In this document: positions 1-8,879 of the stretch, in pieces
How positions within the stretch are numbered: position 1 is the stretch's first letter
How the letters are laid out: every line of letters begins with the position of its first letter
Source of the DNA: JAXGTD01 sp040775095
GTDB taxonomy: Bacteria; Pseudomonadota; Gammaproteobacteria; Chromatiales; Chromatiaceae
Length of the DNA stretch: 24,506 bases
Reading direction: 5' to 3'
Assembly (NCBI GenBank): GCA_040775095.1
Contig: JAXGTD010000054.1
Span: 1 to 24,506, forward strand
Notes under the pieces: generated by a model
What the model saw: the letters and a program-made list of their open reading frames with translations, nothing else
Told to the model about the DNA's origin: nothing
Databases searched by the model: none
Translations under genes and position numbers: made by a program

Positions 1-1
1 C

Positions 2-208
2 GAAAGCCGGTCGACGTTCTCGTTCGGCGAGGTCAAGCTGGGGCCGCCGGATTCGGACACCGTTCGCAAGATCATCAAGAACCCCGGCAGGCCCTTCGGG
101 AACCACCTCACGCGCACGGTCATCCGCGGCGTCGTGCTCGGGGATCTGACCGGACGGACGGCCAATCCCGAGTGGTTCGCAAACGTGCCGGCCGATTTCT
201 GGACCTGA
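2..208 (+). CDS. 3' end of an unidentified protein (partial)
   Basis: The frame is open from the window edge and ends in TGA at 206-208, leaving 68 visible codons. The visible part carries the words PGRPFGNHLTRTVIRGVV near its middle and NPEWFANVPADFWT at the end. I do not recognise the family. The alternation of beta-strand-like stretches and the TVIRGVVLGD segment resemble the tail of a globular cytoplasmic enzyme, but no catalytic motif is visible. Codon use is GC-rich like the neighbouring core genes. It ends about 100 bp before the convergent tRNA-Arg gene, so it is not in an operon with anything shown here. Confidence 0.5.
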   Translation, partial: ESRSTFSFGEVKLGPPDSDTVRKIIKNPGRPFGNHLTRTVIRGVVLGDLTGRTANPEWFANVPADFWT

Positions 209-305
209 CCGGCCTTCCAACGCAGACGCAACCGCCTCGACGGGCTGACCTGGCCAGGGTGTCCGGGACCGGTGTGATCGGGTGAAATGCCCGAAAAGGC
301 GTGAT

Positions 306-382
306 TGGTGCCCTCGACAGGATTCGAACCTGTGACCTGCCGCTTAGGAGGCGGCTGCTCTATCCTACTGAGCTACGAGGGC
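306..382 (-). tRNA. tRNA-Arg(CCT)
   Basis: On the minus strand the acceptor GCCCTCG pairs with CGAGGGC, followed by discriminator A and an encoded CCA (306-308). The D-loop TAGCTCAGTAGGATAGAGC and T-arm GGTTCGAATCC are canonical. The anticodon stem GCCGC/GCGGC encloses CTCCTAA, giving anticodon CCT, which reads the rare arginine codon AGG. The gene stands alone and is convergent with the partial upstream gene. Confidence 0.96.
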
Positions 383-464
383 GGGCAAGCGGTGCGCGGG
401 GCGAGCCCGCGGCGGCGATCCGGGATTCGGCGAGCGACGTCGCCGCCCTAGGAACGGAAGGGGC

Positions 465-494
465 ATTCTACTGCACCTGCCGGGGCGAGGTCAC
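465..494 (-). promoter_or_regulatory. candidate sigma70 promoter for tRNA-Arg(CCT)
   Basis: Reading the minus strand, GTGACC (494-489) and TAGAAT (470-465) are 18 bp apart, matching 4/6 and 5/6 of the -35 and -10 consensus. Transcription would begin near 458, leaving a leader of about 75 nt before the tRNA. This is a pattern match only. Confidence 0.4.
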
Positions 495-585
495 GGCAGG
501 ACTCCAGCGGCGACAGCACCTGGCGATGGCCCACGAGATGCCCGACACACCTGCCACCCCGGCGCCGCGCGCCAGGGCACCCGAG

Positions 586-614
586 TTGCAAAGCCTCGCG
601 CCAGTCGGTAGCGT
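586..614 (+). promoter_or_regulatory. weak candidate promoter for the yadGH-type operon
   Basis: TTGCAA (586-591) and TAGCGT (609-614) are spaced by 17 bp. The -10 matches only 3/6, so support is modest. The position, about 40 bp before the ATG at 656, is suitable. Confidence 0.25.
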
Positions 615-655
615 AGCGGCGCCCCTGAGCCGACGCCGTTGCACTTCTCCATCCC

Positions 656-1588
656 ATGCCGCCACCCGCCCTCCGTGCCCGCCAACTGCGCAAGATCTAC
701 AAGAGCGGCCTCGAGGCCCTGAAGGGCGTCGATCTGACGGTTGAGGAGGGTGATTTCTTCGCACTGCTTGGCCCCAACGGCGCCGGCAAGTCTACCCTGA
801 TCGGTATCGTCACCTCGCTGGTGAACAAGACCTCCGGCAGCGTCGAGGTGTTCGGGCGCGACCTCGACCGCGAGCCCGAGCGGGTGAAGGCGTCGCTAGG
901 CGTCGTCCCCCAGGAGTTCAACTTCAATCTGTTCCTGCCGGTTCGCGAGGTGGTGTTGAACCAGGCCGGCTATTTCGGCATCCCGCGCCGGGAGGCTTGC
1001 GCGCGGGCCGAGCTGTATCTGCGCAAGCTCGATCTGTGGGACCGGCGCGACACCGAGATGCGCCTACTCTCCGGCGGATTGAAACGCCGGCTGATGATCG
1101 CCCGCGCGCTGGTGCACCAGCCGCGACTGCTGATCCTCGACGAGCCGACCGCCGGCGTCGACATCGAGATCCGCCGCGCGATGTGGAGCTATCTGCGCGA
1201 GCTCAATGCCGCTGGCACGACCATCATCCTGACCACCCATTATCTCGAAGAGGCCGAAAGCCTGTGCCGCAACATCGCCGTCATCAATAAGGGTGTGGTC
1301 GAGACCGCGACCAACATCGCGGCAATGCTCGGACAGTTGCACACCGAGACCTTTGTGCTCAACCTGAAGGGCCGGGTCGCCGAGCTTCCCGAGCTTGGGG
1401 GCTTCGTACTCCAGCACATCGACGACAGCACGCTGGAGGTCGAGGTGGACCGGGAACATACGATCAACGGCCTGTTCGAGGCCCTGTCGCGCACCGGGAT
1501 CGAGGTCATCAGCCTGCGCAACAAGCAGAACCGGCTGGAAAAGCTCTTCCTCGACATGCTCGACCGCCGGGGCGAGGACCCGTCATGA
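656..1588 (+). CDS. yadG: ABC-2 type transporter ATP-binding protein, YadG-like
   Basis: This 310-residue protein is the nucleotide-binding subunit of an ABC-2 exporter on the cytoplasmic face of the inner membrane. Walker A is GPNGAGKST at 39-47, the Q-loop glutamine is Q86 in PQEFNFN, the signature LSGG is at 138-141, Walker B is LLILDE at 158-163, followed by the D-loop region PTAGVD, and the switch histidine is H195 in TTHYLEEAE. The sequence tracks E. coli YadG (308 aa) closely along its length, including the C-terminal LRNKQNRLEKLFLDML segment, which fixes the family and supports the ATG at 656. No good Shine-Dalgarno is visible. Its stop overlaps the start of the permease gene (ATGA at 1585-1588), so the two are translationally coupled. 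The exported substrate of YadGH is not established; I cannot infer it here. Confidence 0.93.
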   Translation: MPPPALRARQLRKIYKSGLEALKGVDLTVEEGDFFALLGPNGAGKSTLIGIVTSLVNKTSGSVEVFGRDLDREPERVKASLGVVPQEFNFNLFLPVREVVLNQAGYFGIPRREACARAELYLRKLDLWDRRDTEMRLLSGGLKRRLMIARALVHQPRLLILDEPTAGVDIEIRRAMWSYLRELNAAGTTIILTTHYLEEAESLCRNIAVINKGVVETATNIAAMLGQLHTETFVLNLKGRVAELPELGGFVLQHIDDSTLEVEVDREHTINGLFEALSRTGIEVISLRNKQNRLEKLFLDMLDRRGEDPS

Positions 1589-2361
1589 ACCGCTGCGCGC
1601 GCTATTGGATCGCATTCTCGACGCTGGTGAACAAGGAGATCCTGCGCTTCGCGCGCATCTGGGTGCAGACCGTCCTGCCCTCGGCGATCACGACGCTGCT
1701 GTATTTCGTGATCTTCGGACGCCTGATCGGGGAGCGGATCGGCCCGATGGACGGCCTCGACTACATCGATTTCATCGTCCCCGGGCTGTTGCTGATGGCG
1801 GTGATCACCAATGCCTACGCGAACGTCGTCTCCTCGTTCTACAGCAGCAAGTTCTCGCGCTACATCGAGGAGTTGCTGGTCTCGCCGGTGCCAAACTGGA
1901 TCGTACTCGCCGGTTATGTGACCGGGGGCGTGGCACGCGGGCTGGTCGTTGGTATCGCGGTGACGCTGGTGGCGTTGTTGTTTACCGACATCAGTGTGCA
2001 CAGCTACACCCTGACGCTACTGGTGTTCGTGATGACCGCCGTGCTGTTCTCCCTCGGCGGCTTTATCAATGCCGTCTACGCCAACAGCTTCGACGACATC
2101 TCCATCGTGCCCACGTTCATCCTGACGCCACTCACCTACCTAGGGGGCGTGTTCTATTCCGTCGATCTGCTGCCGAGCTTCTGGCAGAGCGTATCGCTGG
2201 CAAACCCGGTGCTGTACATGATCAACGCATTCCGCTACGGCTTGCTCGGCGTCAGCGACATTCCCGTCGCCCTCGCCTTGGCGATCATCCTGGGCTTCAT
2301 CCTGGTGCTGATCTGGTACAGCCTCTACCTGCTGCGCCACGGAATCGGGATCAAGAGCTGA
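1585..2361 (+). CDS. yadH: ABC-2 type transporter permease, YadH-like
   Basis: This 258-residue integral membrane protein is the permease partner of the preceding ATPase; E. coli YadH has 256 residues. It shows the usual six hydrophobic segments of ABC-2 permeases and family-typical words: KEILRFARIWVQT near the N-terminus, FIVPGLLLMAVITNAYANV around 65, NIEELLVSPVP-like text around 95, and LTPLTYLGGVFYSVDLLP around 180. The last motif is characteristic of the YadH/NodJ-type ABC-2 membrane domain. The start ATG overlaps the yadG stop by 4 nt. It probably works as a homodimer with two ATPase copies. No substrate-specific partner gene sits beside it. Confidence 0.92.
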   Translation: MNRCARYWIAFSTLVNKEILRFARIWVQTVLPSAITTLLYFVIFGRLIGERIGPMDGLDYIDFIVPGLLLMAVITNAYANVVSSFYSSKFSRYIEELLVSPVPNWIVLAGYVTGGVARGLVVGIAVTLVALLFTDISVHSYTLTLLVFVMTAVLFSLGGFINAVYANSFDDISIVPTFILTPLTYLGGVFYSVDLLPSFWQSVSLANPVLYMINAFRYGLLGVSDIPVALALAIILGFILVLIWYSLYLLRHGIGIKS

Positions 2362-2673
2362 GCAGACACCAAGTCCCGCGTGGCGTCCGAGGCACCCCGA
2401 ACCCGCCACCAGGTCGCGCCTCGGCGGGCGAACAGGCAGGTGCGCCGAAACCGCGTGTTGGCCCGGCCCCGCTCTGCACTCGAACGGCGATCGGGCGCGG
2501 GTGCCCGGTTGGGTTGGCCCCGGCCGCGCCGGACAAACCGATCACCGCTTTGCCCTTGTGAGAACCGGGCCGCGATGGGATCATATAAGCTATTGAACCG
2601 ACAGGAAGCAGCCTGACCAGGCGCTGTCCACGACCGGGCCCCAGCGCGCCCCGGCTAACCAGGTATCCCCGTT
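2362..2673 (+). other. non-coding gap between yadH and mrcB
   Basis: This 312-bp GC-rich stretch holds no convincing gene. The only AT-rich point is at 2580-2595, where TATAAG (2584-2589) could be a -10 box for mrcB, but no -35 lies at a good distance. A 13-codon frame from ATG 2575 is too short to support. Confidence 0.4.
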
Positions 2674-5091
2674 TTGCCACGATCCGCCCCCCCGTCCCGC
2701 GAGCGTCCCCCTTCCCGTTCCCGCAAACCGCGCCGGCGCGGCATCGGGCTGCTGGGCCTGTTCATTCGGTGGGGCTTGCTGTTAGCGGTCGCCGTCGGTC
2801 TCGCCGTCGGTGTCTACGGCCTGCATCTGGACAAGGTGGTCCGCACCAAGTTCGAGGGTAAGCGCTGGGCATTGCCGGCGCGCGTGTACGCGCGCCCGCT
2901 CGAGCTCTACGTGGGCCGGCACCTCAGCACCGAACAATTGGTCGGGGAGCTCAAACGCCTGGACTATCGCGCGAGCGCGGCACCAACCCGCGAGGGGAGC
3001 TACGCCCGCGATGGCGACCACATACTGCTTCATACCCGCGGGTTCCGCTTCTGGGACGGGCCCGAGCCGGAACGCTTCATCGACGTGCGCATCGCCGACG
3101 GGGTCGTCACCGACCTGACCAGCGCCGACGGCAGTCCGGATGCTGCCCTGCTGCGCCTGGATCCGGCCCTGATCGCGAGCATCTATCCCACCCATAACGA
3201 AGACCGCGTGCTGCTGCGCCGCGATCAACTCCCGAAGCGGCTGGTGCAGACCCTGCTCGCCGTCGAGGATCGCAAGTATTATCAGCACCATGGCGTCGAT
3301 CCCAAGGGCATCATCCGTGCCGCCTACAGAAATGCGATGGCCGGCCGGACCGTCGAGGGCGCCAGCACGCTGACCCAGCAGTTGGTCAAGAACTTCTATC
3401 TGACGCAGGAGCGCACGATCGAGCGCAAGCTCAACGAGGCGGCGATGGCCGTCTTGCTCGACTGGCGTTATTCCAAGGACGACATCCTGACCGCCTATGC
3501 CAACGAGGTCTACATGGGCCAGGATGGCAGCCGCGCGATCCACGGATTCGGTCTCGCGAGCCGTTTTTACTTCAACCGTGATCTCGACGAGCTGGGCGTC
3601 CCCGAGACCGCGATGCTGGTCGGGATACTCAAGGGGCCATCGGAGTTCAATCCACGACGCCACCCCGAGAAGGTACTCGAGCGCCGCAATCTGGTCATCG
3701 ACATGATGGCCCTCTACCAGGTGATCACCCCGGAAGAAGCGGAGCAGGCCAAGCAAGCGCCGCTCGGGCTGCGCGATGGCGGCGCCAGGCCGGCCGGCGA
3801 GTATCCCTCCTATATCCAGCTGGTACGCCGCCAATTGCAGCGGGACTACAAGGAGGAGGATCTGCGCTCCGAAGGACTGCGTATCTTCACGACCCTCGAT
3901 CCATTGATCCAGGCCGAAGTGGAACAGGCCATCCAGACACGCCTGCCAGAGCTGGACAAACAGCGCGGCTTCAAGGCCGGGACGCTGGAGGCCGCGGCGG
4001 TCGTCACGTCCGTGGCGCAGGGCGAGGTGCTTGCGCTGGTCGGTGGCCGCAATGCCGCCTTCGAGGGCTTCAACCGGGCGCTCGACGCGATACGTCCCAT
4101 CGGCTCGCTGATCAAGCCGGTGGTCTATCTCACCGCGCTCGCCCAGCCGCAGCGCTACTCGTTGGTCACGCCGATCCCCGACAAGCCGGTCAGCGTTCGC
4201 GCCGGGGGTCAGCTTTGGCAGCCACAAAACTACGATCACCGGGTCCACGGCACGGTGCCTCTCTATCGGGCCCTGGCCAAGTCCTACAACCTGGCGACGG
4301 TGAACCTGGGCCTGCAGCTCGGCGTCGCTCAGGTCTCGGCGATGCTGCGGCGCCTCGGCGCGATGCGCCAGATCGACGCCGTGCCGGCCATGTTGCTCGG
4401 TTCCGTCTCGCTGCCGCCGATCGAGGTCGCGCAGGTCTATCAAACCATTGCCGCAGGTGGTTTTCGCGCGCCGCTGCGCACCATCCGCGAGGTCCTCGAT
4501 GCCTCGGGGCGCCCCCTCAATCGCTATCCCTTGGCGGTGGAACCCGTCGTCTCGAGTGATTCGGCCTATCTCACGCAATGGGCCATGCGCAAGGTGGTCG
4601 AGCAGGGTACCGCGACCTGGCTCAAGACCCGCCTGCCCGAGGAGCTCATCGTTGCCGGCAAGACCGGGACGACGAACGACATGCGCGACAGCTGGTTTGC
4701 CGGGTTCAGCGGGGACAAGACCGCCGTGGTATGGGTGGGGCGTGATGACAACCAGCCGACCCGATTGAGCGGATCCACCGGCGCGCTGCGTATCTGGGGC
4801 GATATCATGGCCGGCATCGAGAACCAACCGCTCGGCGATGCACCGCCCGACAGCGTGGTCGTCGCCGATGCCTGCGGCGTCGCATCCGTGCCCTTCAGCC
4901 GTGGCCACGAGGGTGCCTCGTCGTGCGGTGGCTCCGAGAAGAAGCGCCCCGCCGGCGACAGCACGGCCACCAGGGAGCGGAGCGTCGCGCAAGAGAAACC
5001 CAAGCCCGAGCCCGCGCCGAAGTCGCGTGCCGAGGAGCGGCAAGCCCAGCGCGCCGCCAATCCCTTCATGAGTGATTTCTACGGGAACTGA
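2674..5091 (+). CDS. mrcB: bifunctional penicillin-binding protein 1b (class A PBP)
   Basis: This 805-residue inner-membrane enzyme polymerises lipid II glycan strands and cross-links them in the periplasm. A basic cytoplasmic tail (Arg-rich, residues 8-23) precedes one membrane segment at about 24-48. A UB2H-like region follows (about 70-150), the docking site for outer-membrane activators in PBP1b. The glycosyltransferase domain has its catalytic glutamate at E198 in AVEDRKYYQHHG and the GASTLTQQLVKN motif. The transpeptidase has S478-L-I-K481, S537-Y-N and K663-T-G-T, so all catalytic motifs are intact. The TTG start is chosen because a TAA lies in frame at 2656-2658 and no ATG precedes the membrane anchor. 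The C-terminus is a Lys/Glu/Pro-rich tail. The next gene starts 2 nt after the stop, which makes a two-gene operon. Confidence 0.95.
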   Translation: MPRSAPPSRERPPSRSRKPRRRGIGLLGLFIRWGLLLAVAVGLAVGVYGLHLDKVVRTKFEGKRWALPARVYARPLELYVGRHLSTEQLVGELKRLDYRASAAPTREGSYARDGDHILLHTRGFRFWDGPEPERFIDVRIADGVVTDLTSADGSPDAALLRLDPALIASIYPTHNEDRVLLRRDQLPKRLVQTLLAVEDRKYYQHHGVDPKGIIRAAYRNAMAGRTVEGASTLTQQLVKNFYLTQERTIERKLNEAAMAVLLDWRYSKDDILTAYANEVYMGQDGSRAIHGFGLASRFYFNRDLDELGVPETAMLVGILKGPSEFNPRRHPEKVLERRNLVIDMMALYQVITPEEAEQAKQAPLGLRDGGARPAGEYPSYIQLVRRQLQRDYKEEDLRSEGLRIFTTLDPLIQAEVEQAIQTRLPELDKQRGFKAGTLEAAAVVTSVAQGEVLALVGGRNAAFEGFNRALDAIRPIGSLIKPVVYLTALAQPQRYSLVTPIPDKPVSVRAGGQLWQPQNYDHRVHGTVPLYRALAKSYNLATVNLGLQLGVAQVSAMLRRLGAMRQIDAVPAMLLGSVSLPPIEVAQVYQTIAAGGFRAPLRTIREVLDASGRPLNRYPLAVEPVVSSDSAYLTQWAMRKVVEQGTATWLKTRLPEELIVAGKTGTTNDMRDSWFAGFSGDKTAVVWVGRDDNQPTRLSGSTGALRIWGDIMAGIENQPLGDAPPDSVVVADACGVASVPFSRGHEGASSCGGSEKKRPAGDSTATRERSVAQEKPKPEPAPKSRAEERQAQRAANPFMSDFYGN

Positions 5092-5093
5092 CG

Positions 5094-5963
5094 ATGTACA
5101 AGGTTACCCTATCCCTGCTCCCCCTCTTGCTGGTCGCCTGCGCAATGCCCCAGCGCAGCGGGCCACCGGCGCCGGTCGTTGACGCCGGCAAGAGCGCCCC
5201 CGCACCCGCACCCGCACCGGAACCGAAGCCGACCCCGCAAGAGAGCGCACCGCAGCCGACCCGCGTATACGCCTACACGCCGCCGGAAGCCATTCCCGAG
5301 GCGCCCAAGCCAGCCGCGTCTGCCGCGTCGGTACCCGCCGCGACCCAGACCGGCACGGTTCAGACACCGAAGCCGACGGCACCGGAGGTGGCCCAGCAGC
5401 CGCCGGCGAGCGTGGCAACGCCGAAACCCGCGGCACCCAAGCCACCAACGCCCACCTCCCCCGCTGTCCCGACGGCAGCGTCGACGTCCCCGCCGTCGGC
5501 GCCAGGATCGGCCCCGGCCGCGCCGCCGGCACCCAAGCCGGTGGCCGCGGCGGCGCCTCCACCACCGCCTGCCGCGCCAGTCGCACCGCCCGCCCCGGAG
5601 ACGAGGGTGGCAACGGCGCCGTCCGCGCTGGCGCCCGCCACCATGACTCCGGCGGTCGAACAGCTCGCCCAGCGCGCCGACCAGCAGCGCCAGAGCGGCG
5701 ACTACAGCGGGGCCGCGGCGACGCTGGAGCGGGCACTGCGGATCCAGCCACAAGAGGCCTACCTGTGGAACCGCCTGGCTCGGGTGCGCATGGAGCAAGG
5801 CATGCTGAGCCAGGCCGGTAACCTGGCGGCACGCTCCAACGCGCTCGCCGGGGATCAGGCCCAGCTCAAGCAGAACAATTGGGACATCATCGCGACCGCC
5901 AAACGCCAGTCCGGCGACATCTCCGGGGCGGTCGAGGCGGAGCGAAAGGCCTCCGGCGGCTGA
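5094..5963 (+). CDS. LpoP-like outer-membrane lipoprotein with TPR domain
   Basis: This 289-residue protein begins with a lipoprotein signal, LLLVAC, with the lipidated cysteine at C16. Residues about 20-180 are almost entirely Pro/Ala/Lys/Thr and look disordered, long enough to cross much of the periplasm. Residues about 182-289 form a small TPR-type helical domain, seen in QRQSGDYSGAAATLERAL and EAYLWNRLARVRMEQG. Known biology: in Pseudomonas aeruginosa the PBP1b activator LpoP is a TPR lipoprotein encoded next to the PBP1b gene, replacing LpoB of enterobacteria. The same architecture and a 2-nt spacing after mrcB suggest this is the PBP1b activator. This is inference from architecture and position; a generic TPR lipoprotein remains possible. 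Confidence 0.85.
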   Translation: MYKVTLSLLPLLLVACAMPQRSGPPAPVVDAGKSAPAPAPAPEPKPTPQESAPQPTRVYAYTPPEAIPEAPKPAASAASVPAATQTGTVQTPKPTAPEVAQQPPASVATPKPAAPKPPTPTSPAVPTAASTSPPSAPGSAPAAPPAPKPVAAAAPPPPPAAPVAPPAPETRVATAPSALAPATMTPAVEQLAQRADQQRQSGDYSGAAATLERALRIQPQEAYLWNRLARVRMEQGMLSQAGNLAARSNALAGDQAQLKQNNWDIIATAKRQSGDISGAVEAERKASGG

Positions 5964-5990
5964 GCCGCGAGCAGCGCCACGCCAACATCA

Positions 5991-7931
5991 ATGCCGGTAG
6001 CGGTCTGGGCCGACGACATCGCCGACGTCCTCGGCCCGAGCGGCCTGCTCGCCCGACGGCCCGGGGGGTTCGGTCATCGCCCGCAGCAACAGGCCATGGC
6101 CGCCGCGGTCGCCGAGGTCATCGAGCAGGCCGGCACCATGATCTGCGAGGCCGGCACCGGCACGGGCAAGACCTTCGCCTACCTGGTACCGGCGCTCCTG
6201 TGCGAGCGCAAGGTGGTCATCTCCACCGGCACCCGCAATCTCCAGGACCAGCTCTTCCATCGTGACCTGCCGCTGATGCGCGAGGTCATGGGTGTGCCGC
6301 GGCGTGTGACCCTACTCAAGGGCCGCGGTAACTATCTGTGTCTTCACCGGCTCGATCGCGCCGACGCGGACGTTGGCCGGCTGCGACCGGAGATCCGGGC
6401 ACAGCTGCCGCGGGTTCGCGCCTGGGCCGCGGCGACCCGCGACGGGGACATCGCCGAGGTGCCCATCCCCGAGAACGCCGCGGTCTGGCCGCTGGTGACC
6501 TCCACGGCAGACAACTGTCTGGGCCAGGACTGCCCGGCGTTTGGCCAGTGCCATTTCGTCGCGGCCCGTCGCCGGGCCCAGGAGGCCGATCTGGTGGTCA
6601 TCAACCACCATCTGCTGTGCGCCGACATGGCGTTGCGTGACGAGGGGTTCGGCGAGGTGCTGCCCGGTGCGGACGCCTTTATCGTCGACGAGGCTCATCA
6701 ATTACCGGAGGTCGCCGGCAGCTTCTTTGGGCTGTCCGTGAGCGGCAGACAGCTGCAGGACCTGGCCCAAGACATCAAGACCGAGTACGCCCGCGAGGCC
6801 GGCGACGTGCCCGAGATCCCTGACCGTGCCGGCCGGCTGCGCCGTGCCGCACAGGATCTGCGCCTGAGCCTCGGTGTCGAGGATCGCCGTGGTCCCTGGC
6901 AGGAGATCGCCGACAACGCGGACGTCGAGGACGCACTCGACGCGCTGCAAGACGCCCTGCAACGGGTCGGCGATGCGCTTGCGGCAATCTCCGGGCGTGG
7001 GAAAGGACTCGATCAGTGCCACGCCCGTGTGATCGAGACAGCGCACCGCCTCGAGACGCTGATCAGCGGAGAGGCGCAGGATCAGGTGCGCTGGTTTGAC
7101 GTCCAGGGTCAGGGCTTTCGTCTCAACCAGACACCGCTGGATGTTGCCGAGATCTTCAAGGCGCACCGTGCACGCCAGCCGGCCGCCTGGGTCTTTACGT
7201 CCGCGACCCTGGCGGTCGGCGACTCCTTCAAGCACTTTTCGCTGCAGATGGGTATCGATGACGCCCGCACCGAGCGCTGGGAGAGCCCCTTCGACTATCC
7301 GCATCAGGCACTCTGGTTCGTACCCCGCGGTCTGCCGGATCCGGGGGACCAGGCCTACGGTGCGCACGTCGCCGCGCTCGCCCGTGAGACCCTCGAGCTC
7401 AGTCGCGGGCGCGCCTTCCTGCTGTTTACCAGCCACCGCGCGTTGCACGAGGCCGAGGGGCTACTGAAGACCCAGCTTGACTTCCCGCTCCTGGTTCAGG
7501 GAAGCGCACCGCGCGCGGAGCTCATCGAGCGGTTTCGCGAGCTTGGCAACGCGGTGTTGCTCGGGACCTCGAGCTTCTGGGAGGGTGTGGACGTGCGCGG
7601 TGAGGCCTTGTCATGCGTGATCATCGATAAGCTGCCGTTCGCGTCACCGGGAGATCCGATCCTGCAGGCCCGCGCGGATGCCCTGCGCCGTCGCGGCGGC
7701 AACCCCTTCCGCGACTACCAGTTGCCACAGGCCGTCATCGCACTCAAACAGGGGGCCGGACGGCTCATCCGCGATGCCACTGACCGTGGTGTGCTCGTCG
7801 TGTGCGATCCGCGTCTGCTCGGCCGCGGCTATGGCCACGCATTCCTGAAGAGCCTGCCGCCGATGGCGAGGACACGCGATATCGACGACGTGCGCCGGTT
7901 CTTCGCCGAGGGCGAAGCCGCAACCGCCTGA
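5991..7931 (+). CDS. yoaA: ATP-dependent DNA helicase YoaA (XPD/DinG-type, Fe-S)
   Basis: This 646-residue superfamily 2 5'-3' DNA helicase closely follows E. coli YoaA (636 aa). Walker A is GTGTGKT at 55-61 and the DEAH box is at 233-236. Four cysteines, C117, C176, C181 and C187, lie between them in the arrangement that ligates the 4Fe-4S cluster of XPD-family helicases. Late motifs include TSSFWEGVDVRGE and QGAGRLIRDATDRG (motif VI). YoaA is known to help repair stalled or damaged replication forks and to interact with the HolC subunit of DNA polymerase III. The start at 5991 keeps the usual N-terminal length. The gene lies 27 bp after the lipoprotein gene and 43 bp before tsaB; the yoaA-tsaB adjacency is also found in E. 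coli. Confidence 0.95.
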   Translation: MPVAVWADDIADVLGPSGLLARRPGGFGHRPQQQAMAAAVAEVIEQAGTMICEAGTGTGKTFAYLVPALLCERKVVISTGTRNLQDQLFHRDLPLMREVMGVPRRVTLLKGRGNYLCLHRLDRADADVGRLRPEIRAQLPRVRAWAAATRDGDIAEVPIPENAAVWPLVTSTADNCLGQDCPAFGQCHFVAARRRAQEADLVVINHHLLCADMALRDEGFGEVLPGADAFIVDEAHQLPEVAGSFFGLSVSGRQLQDLAQDIKTEYAREAGDVPEIPDRAGRLRRAAQDLRLSLGVEDRRGPWQEIADNADVEDALDALQDALQRVGDALAAISGRGKGLDQCHARVIETAHRLETLISGEAQDQVRWFDVQGQGFRLNQTPLDVAEIFKAHRARQPAAWVFTSATLAVGDSFKHFSLQMGIDDARTERWESPFDYPHQALWFVPRGLPDPGDQAYGAHVAALARETLELSRGRAFLLFTSHRALHEAEGLLKTQLDFPLLVQGSAPRAELIERFRELGNAVLLGTSSFWEGVDVRGEALSCVIIDKLPFASPGDPILQARADALRRRGGNPFRDYQLPQAVIALKQGAGRLIRDATDRGVLVVCDPRLLGRGYGHAFLKSLPPMARTRDIDDVRRFFAEGEAATA

Positions 7932-7974
7932 ATCGCGGCCCGTTCCAGTTCACCCAACCAGATCGGCCCCAAAC

Positions 7975-8676
7975 GTGAAACTGCTCGCCATCGACACCTC
8001 CGGATCCACCTGCTCGGCCGCGCTCGACCTCGACGGCCAGATCACGCAGCGGCTCGAGCGCGCGCCGCGGCGCCACGGCGAGCTGCTCCTGGCGATGATG
8101 GACGGGCTGCTGGAGGAGGCGTCGGTATCTCTACACGCACTCGACGCACTGGCATTCGGGCGCGGACCCGGGTCATTCACGGGTCTGCGCATCGCGGCGG
8201 CCGTGACCCAGGGCGTCGCATTCGGCGCGCGGCTGCCGGTGGCCCGCGTGTCGACCCTCGCCGCACTCGCCCAAGGCTGCCATCGCCGACACGGGGCATG
8301 TCGTGTCCTCAGCGCCCTGGATGCACGCATCGGCGAGGTCTACTGGGGATGCTTCGAGCTCGATGAAGTGGGCCTGATGCGGCCGGTCTGCGCGGAGCGC
8401 GTCTGTCCCCCGGAACGCGTCAGCTTCCCGGCCGGCGATGATGACTGGTGGGGCGCGGGCCCTGGCTGGGCGGCGTACGCCAACGTGCTCGGGCAGCAAG
8501 CTCGGTTACCGGCGCGGCGCATCGACGCGGCCTTGGAGTCCGAGGCCCAGGACATCGCCCGTCTTGGCGTACGGATGGTCGAACAGGGCGAAATGGTCAC
8601 GGCAAGCCAGGCGCTGCCGGTCTACCTGCGCGACCGCGTCGCGCAGCCAAAGACGGGTTCGAGAAAAGCGGATTGA
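7975..8676 (+). CDS. tsaB: tRNA threonylcarbamoyladenosine biosynthesis protein TsaB
   Basis: This 233-residue cytoplasmic protein has the ASKHA-fold opening MKLLAIDTSGSTCSAAL and the family signature FGRGPGSFTGLRIA at about 62-75. E. coli TsaB (YeaZ) has 231 residues. TsaB scaffolds TsaD and TsaE to transfer threonylcarbamoyl to A37 of tRNAs that read ANN codons. The start is GTG at 7975, fixed by the conserved first beta strand. The gene follows yoaA at a 43-bp gap and is probably co-transcribed with it. About 200 bp of non-coding sequence follow, containing a near-palindrome at 8830-8847 without a T-run. Confidence 0.95.
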   Translation: MKLLAIDTSGSTCSAALDLDGQITQRLERAPRRHGELLLAMMDGLLEEASVSLHALDALAFGRGPGSFTGLRIAAAVTQGVAFGARLPVARVSTLAALAQGCHRRHGACRVLSALDARIGEVYWGCFELDEVGLMRPVCAERVCPPERVSFPAGDDDWWGAGPGWAAYANVLGQQARLPARRIDAALESEAQDIARLGVRMVEQGEMVTASQALPVYLRDRVAQPKTGSRKAD

Positions 8677-8879
8677 TCGCGTTTCCCAAGCACGCCATGA
8701 ACGGCCACTGGCGTGATCGGCAACCTCAGCCAAAACGCCGGACGGAAGCGTTTCCCGTCGTGGCCATGGCGAGTCCGCCCGGTTCAGCCACCCAGGTGAC
8801 CGAGCCGGGCGCGCGTCGGAGACCGCGTTCTCGGTTCGCGAGCCGAGCGTATCCGCGGGCGGGTAAGCTCGGCGTGCCC

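Noticed and set aside
279..293. Hairpin CGGG/CCCG as terminator of tRNA-Arg(CCT)
   Set aside because: The stem is only 4 bp and no T-run follows on the minus strand.
1395..2561. 388-codon plus-strand frame overlapping yadG and yadH
   Set aside because: It is an out-of-frame reading of two clearly assigned genes, rich in Arg/Ala/Pro with no domain.
2782..5043. 753-codon open frame antisense to mrcB
   Set aside because: It lies wholly opposite an intact, well-recognised gene, its protein is low-complexity (Arg/Gly/Leu/Asp-rich) with no domain, and long antisense frames are expected at this GC content.
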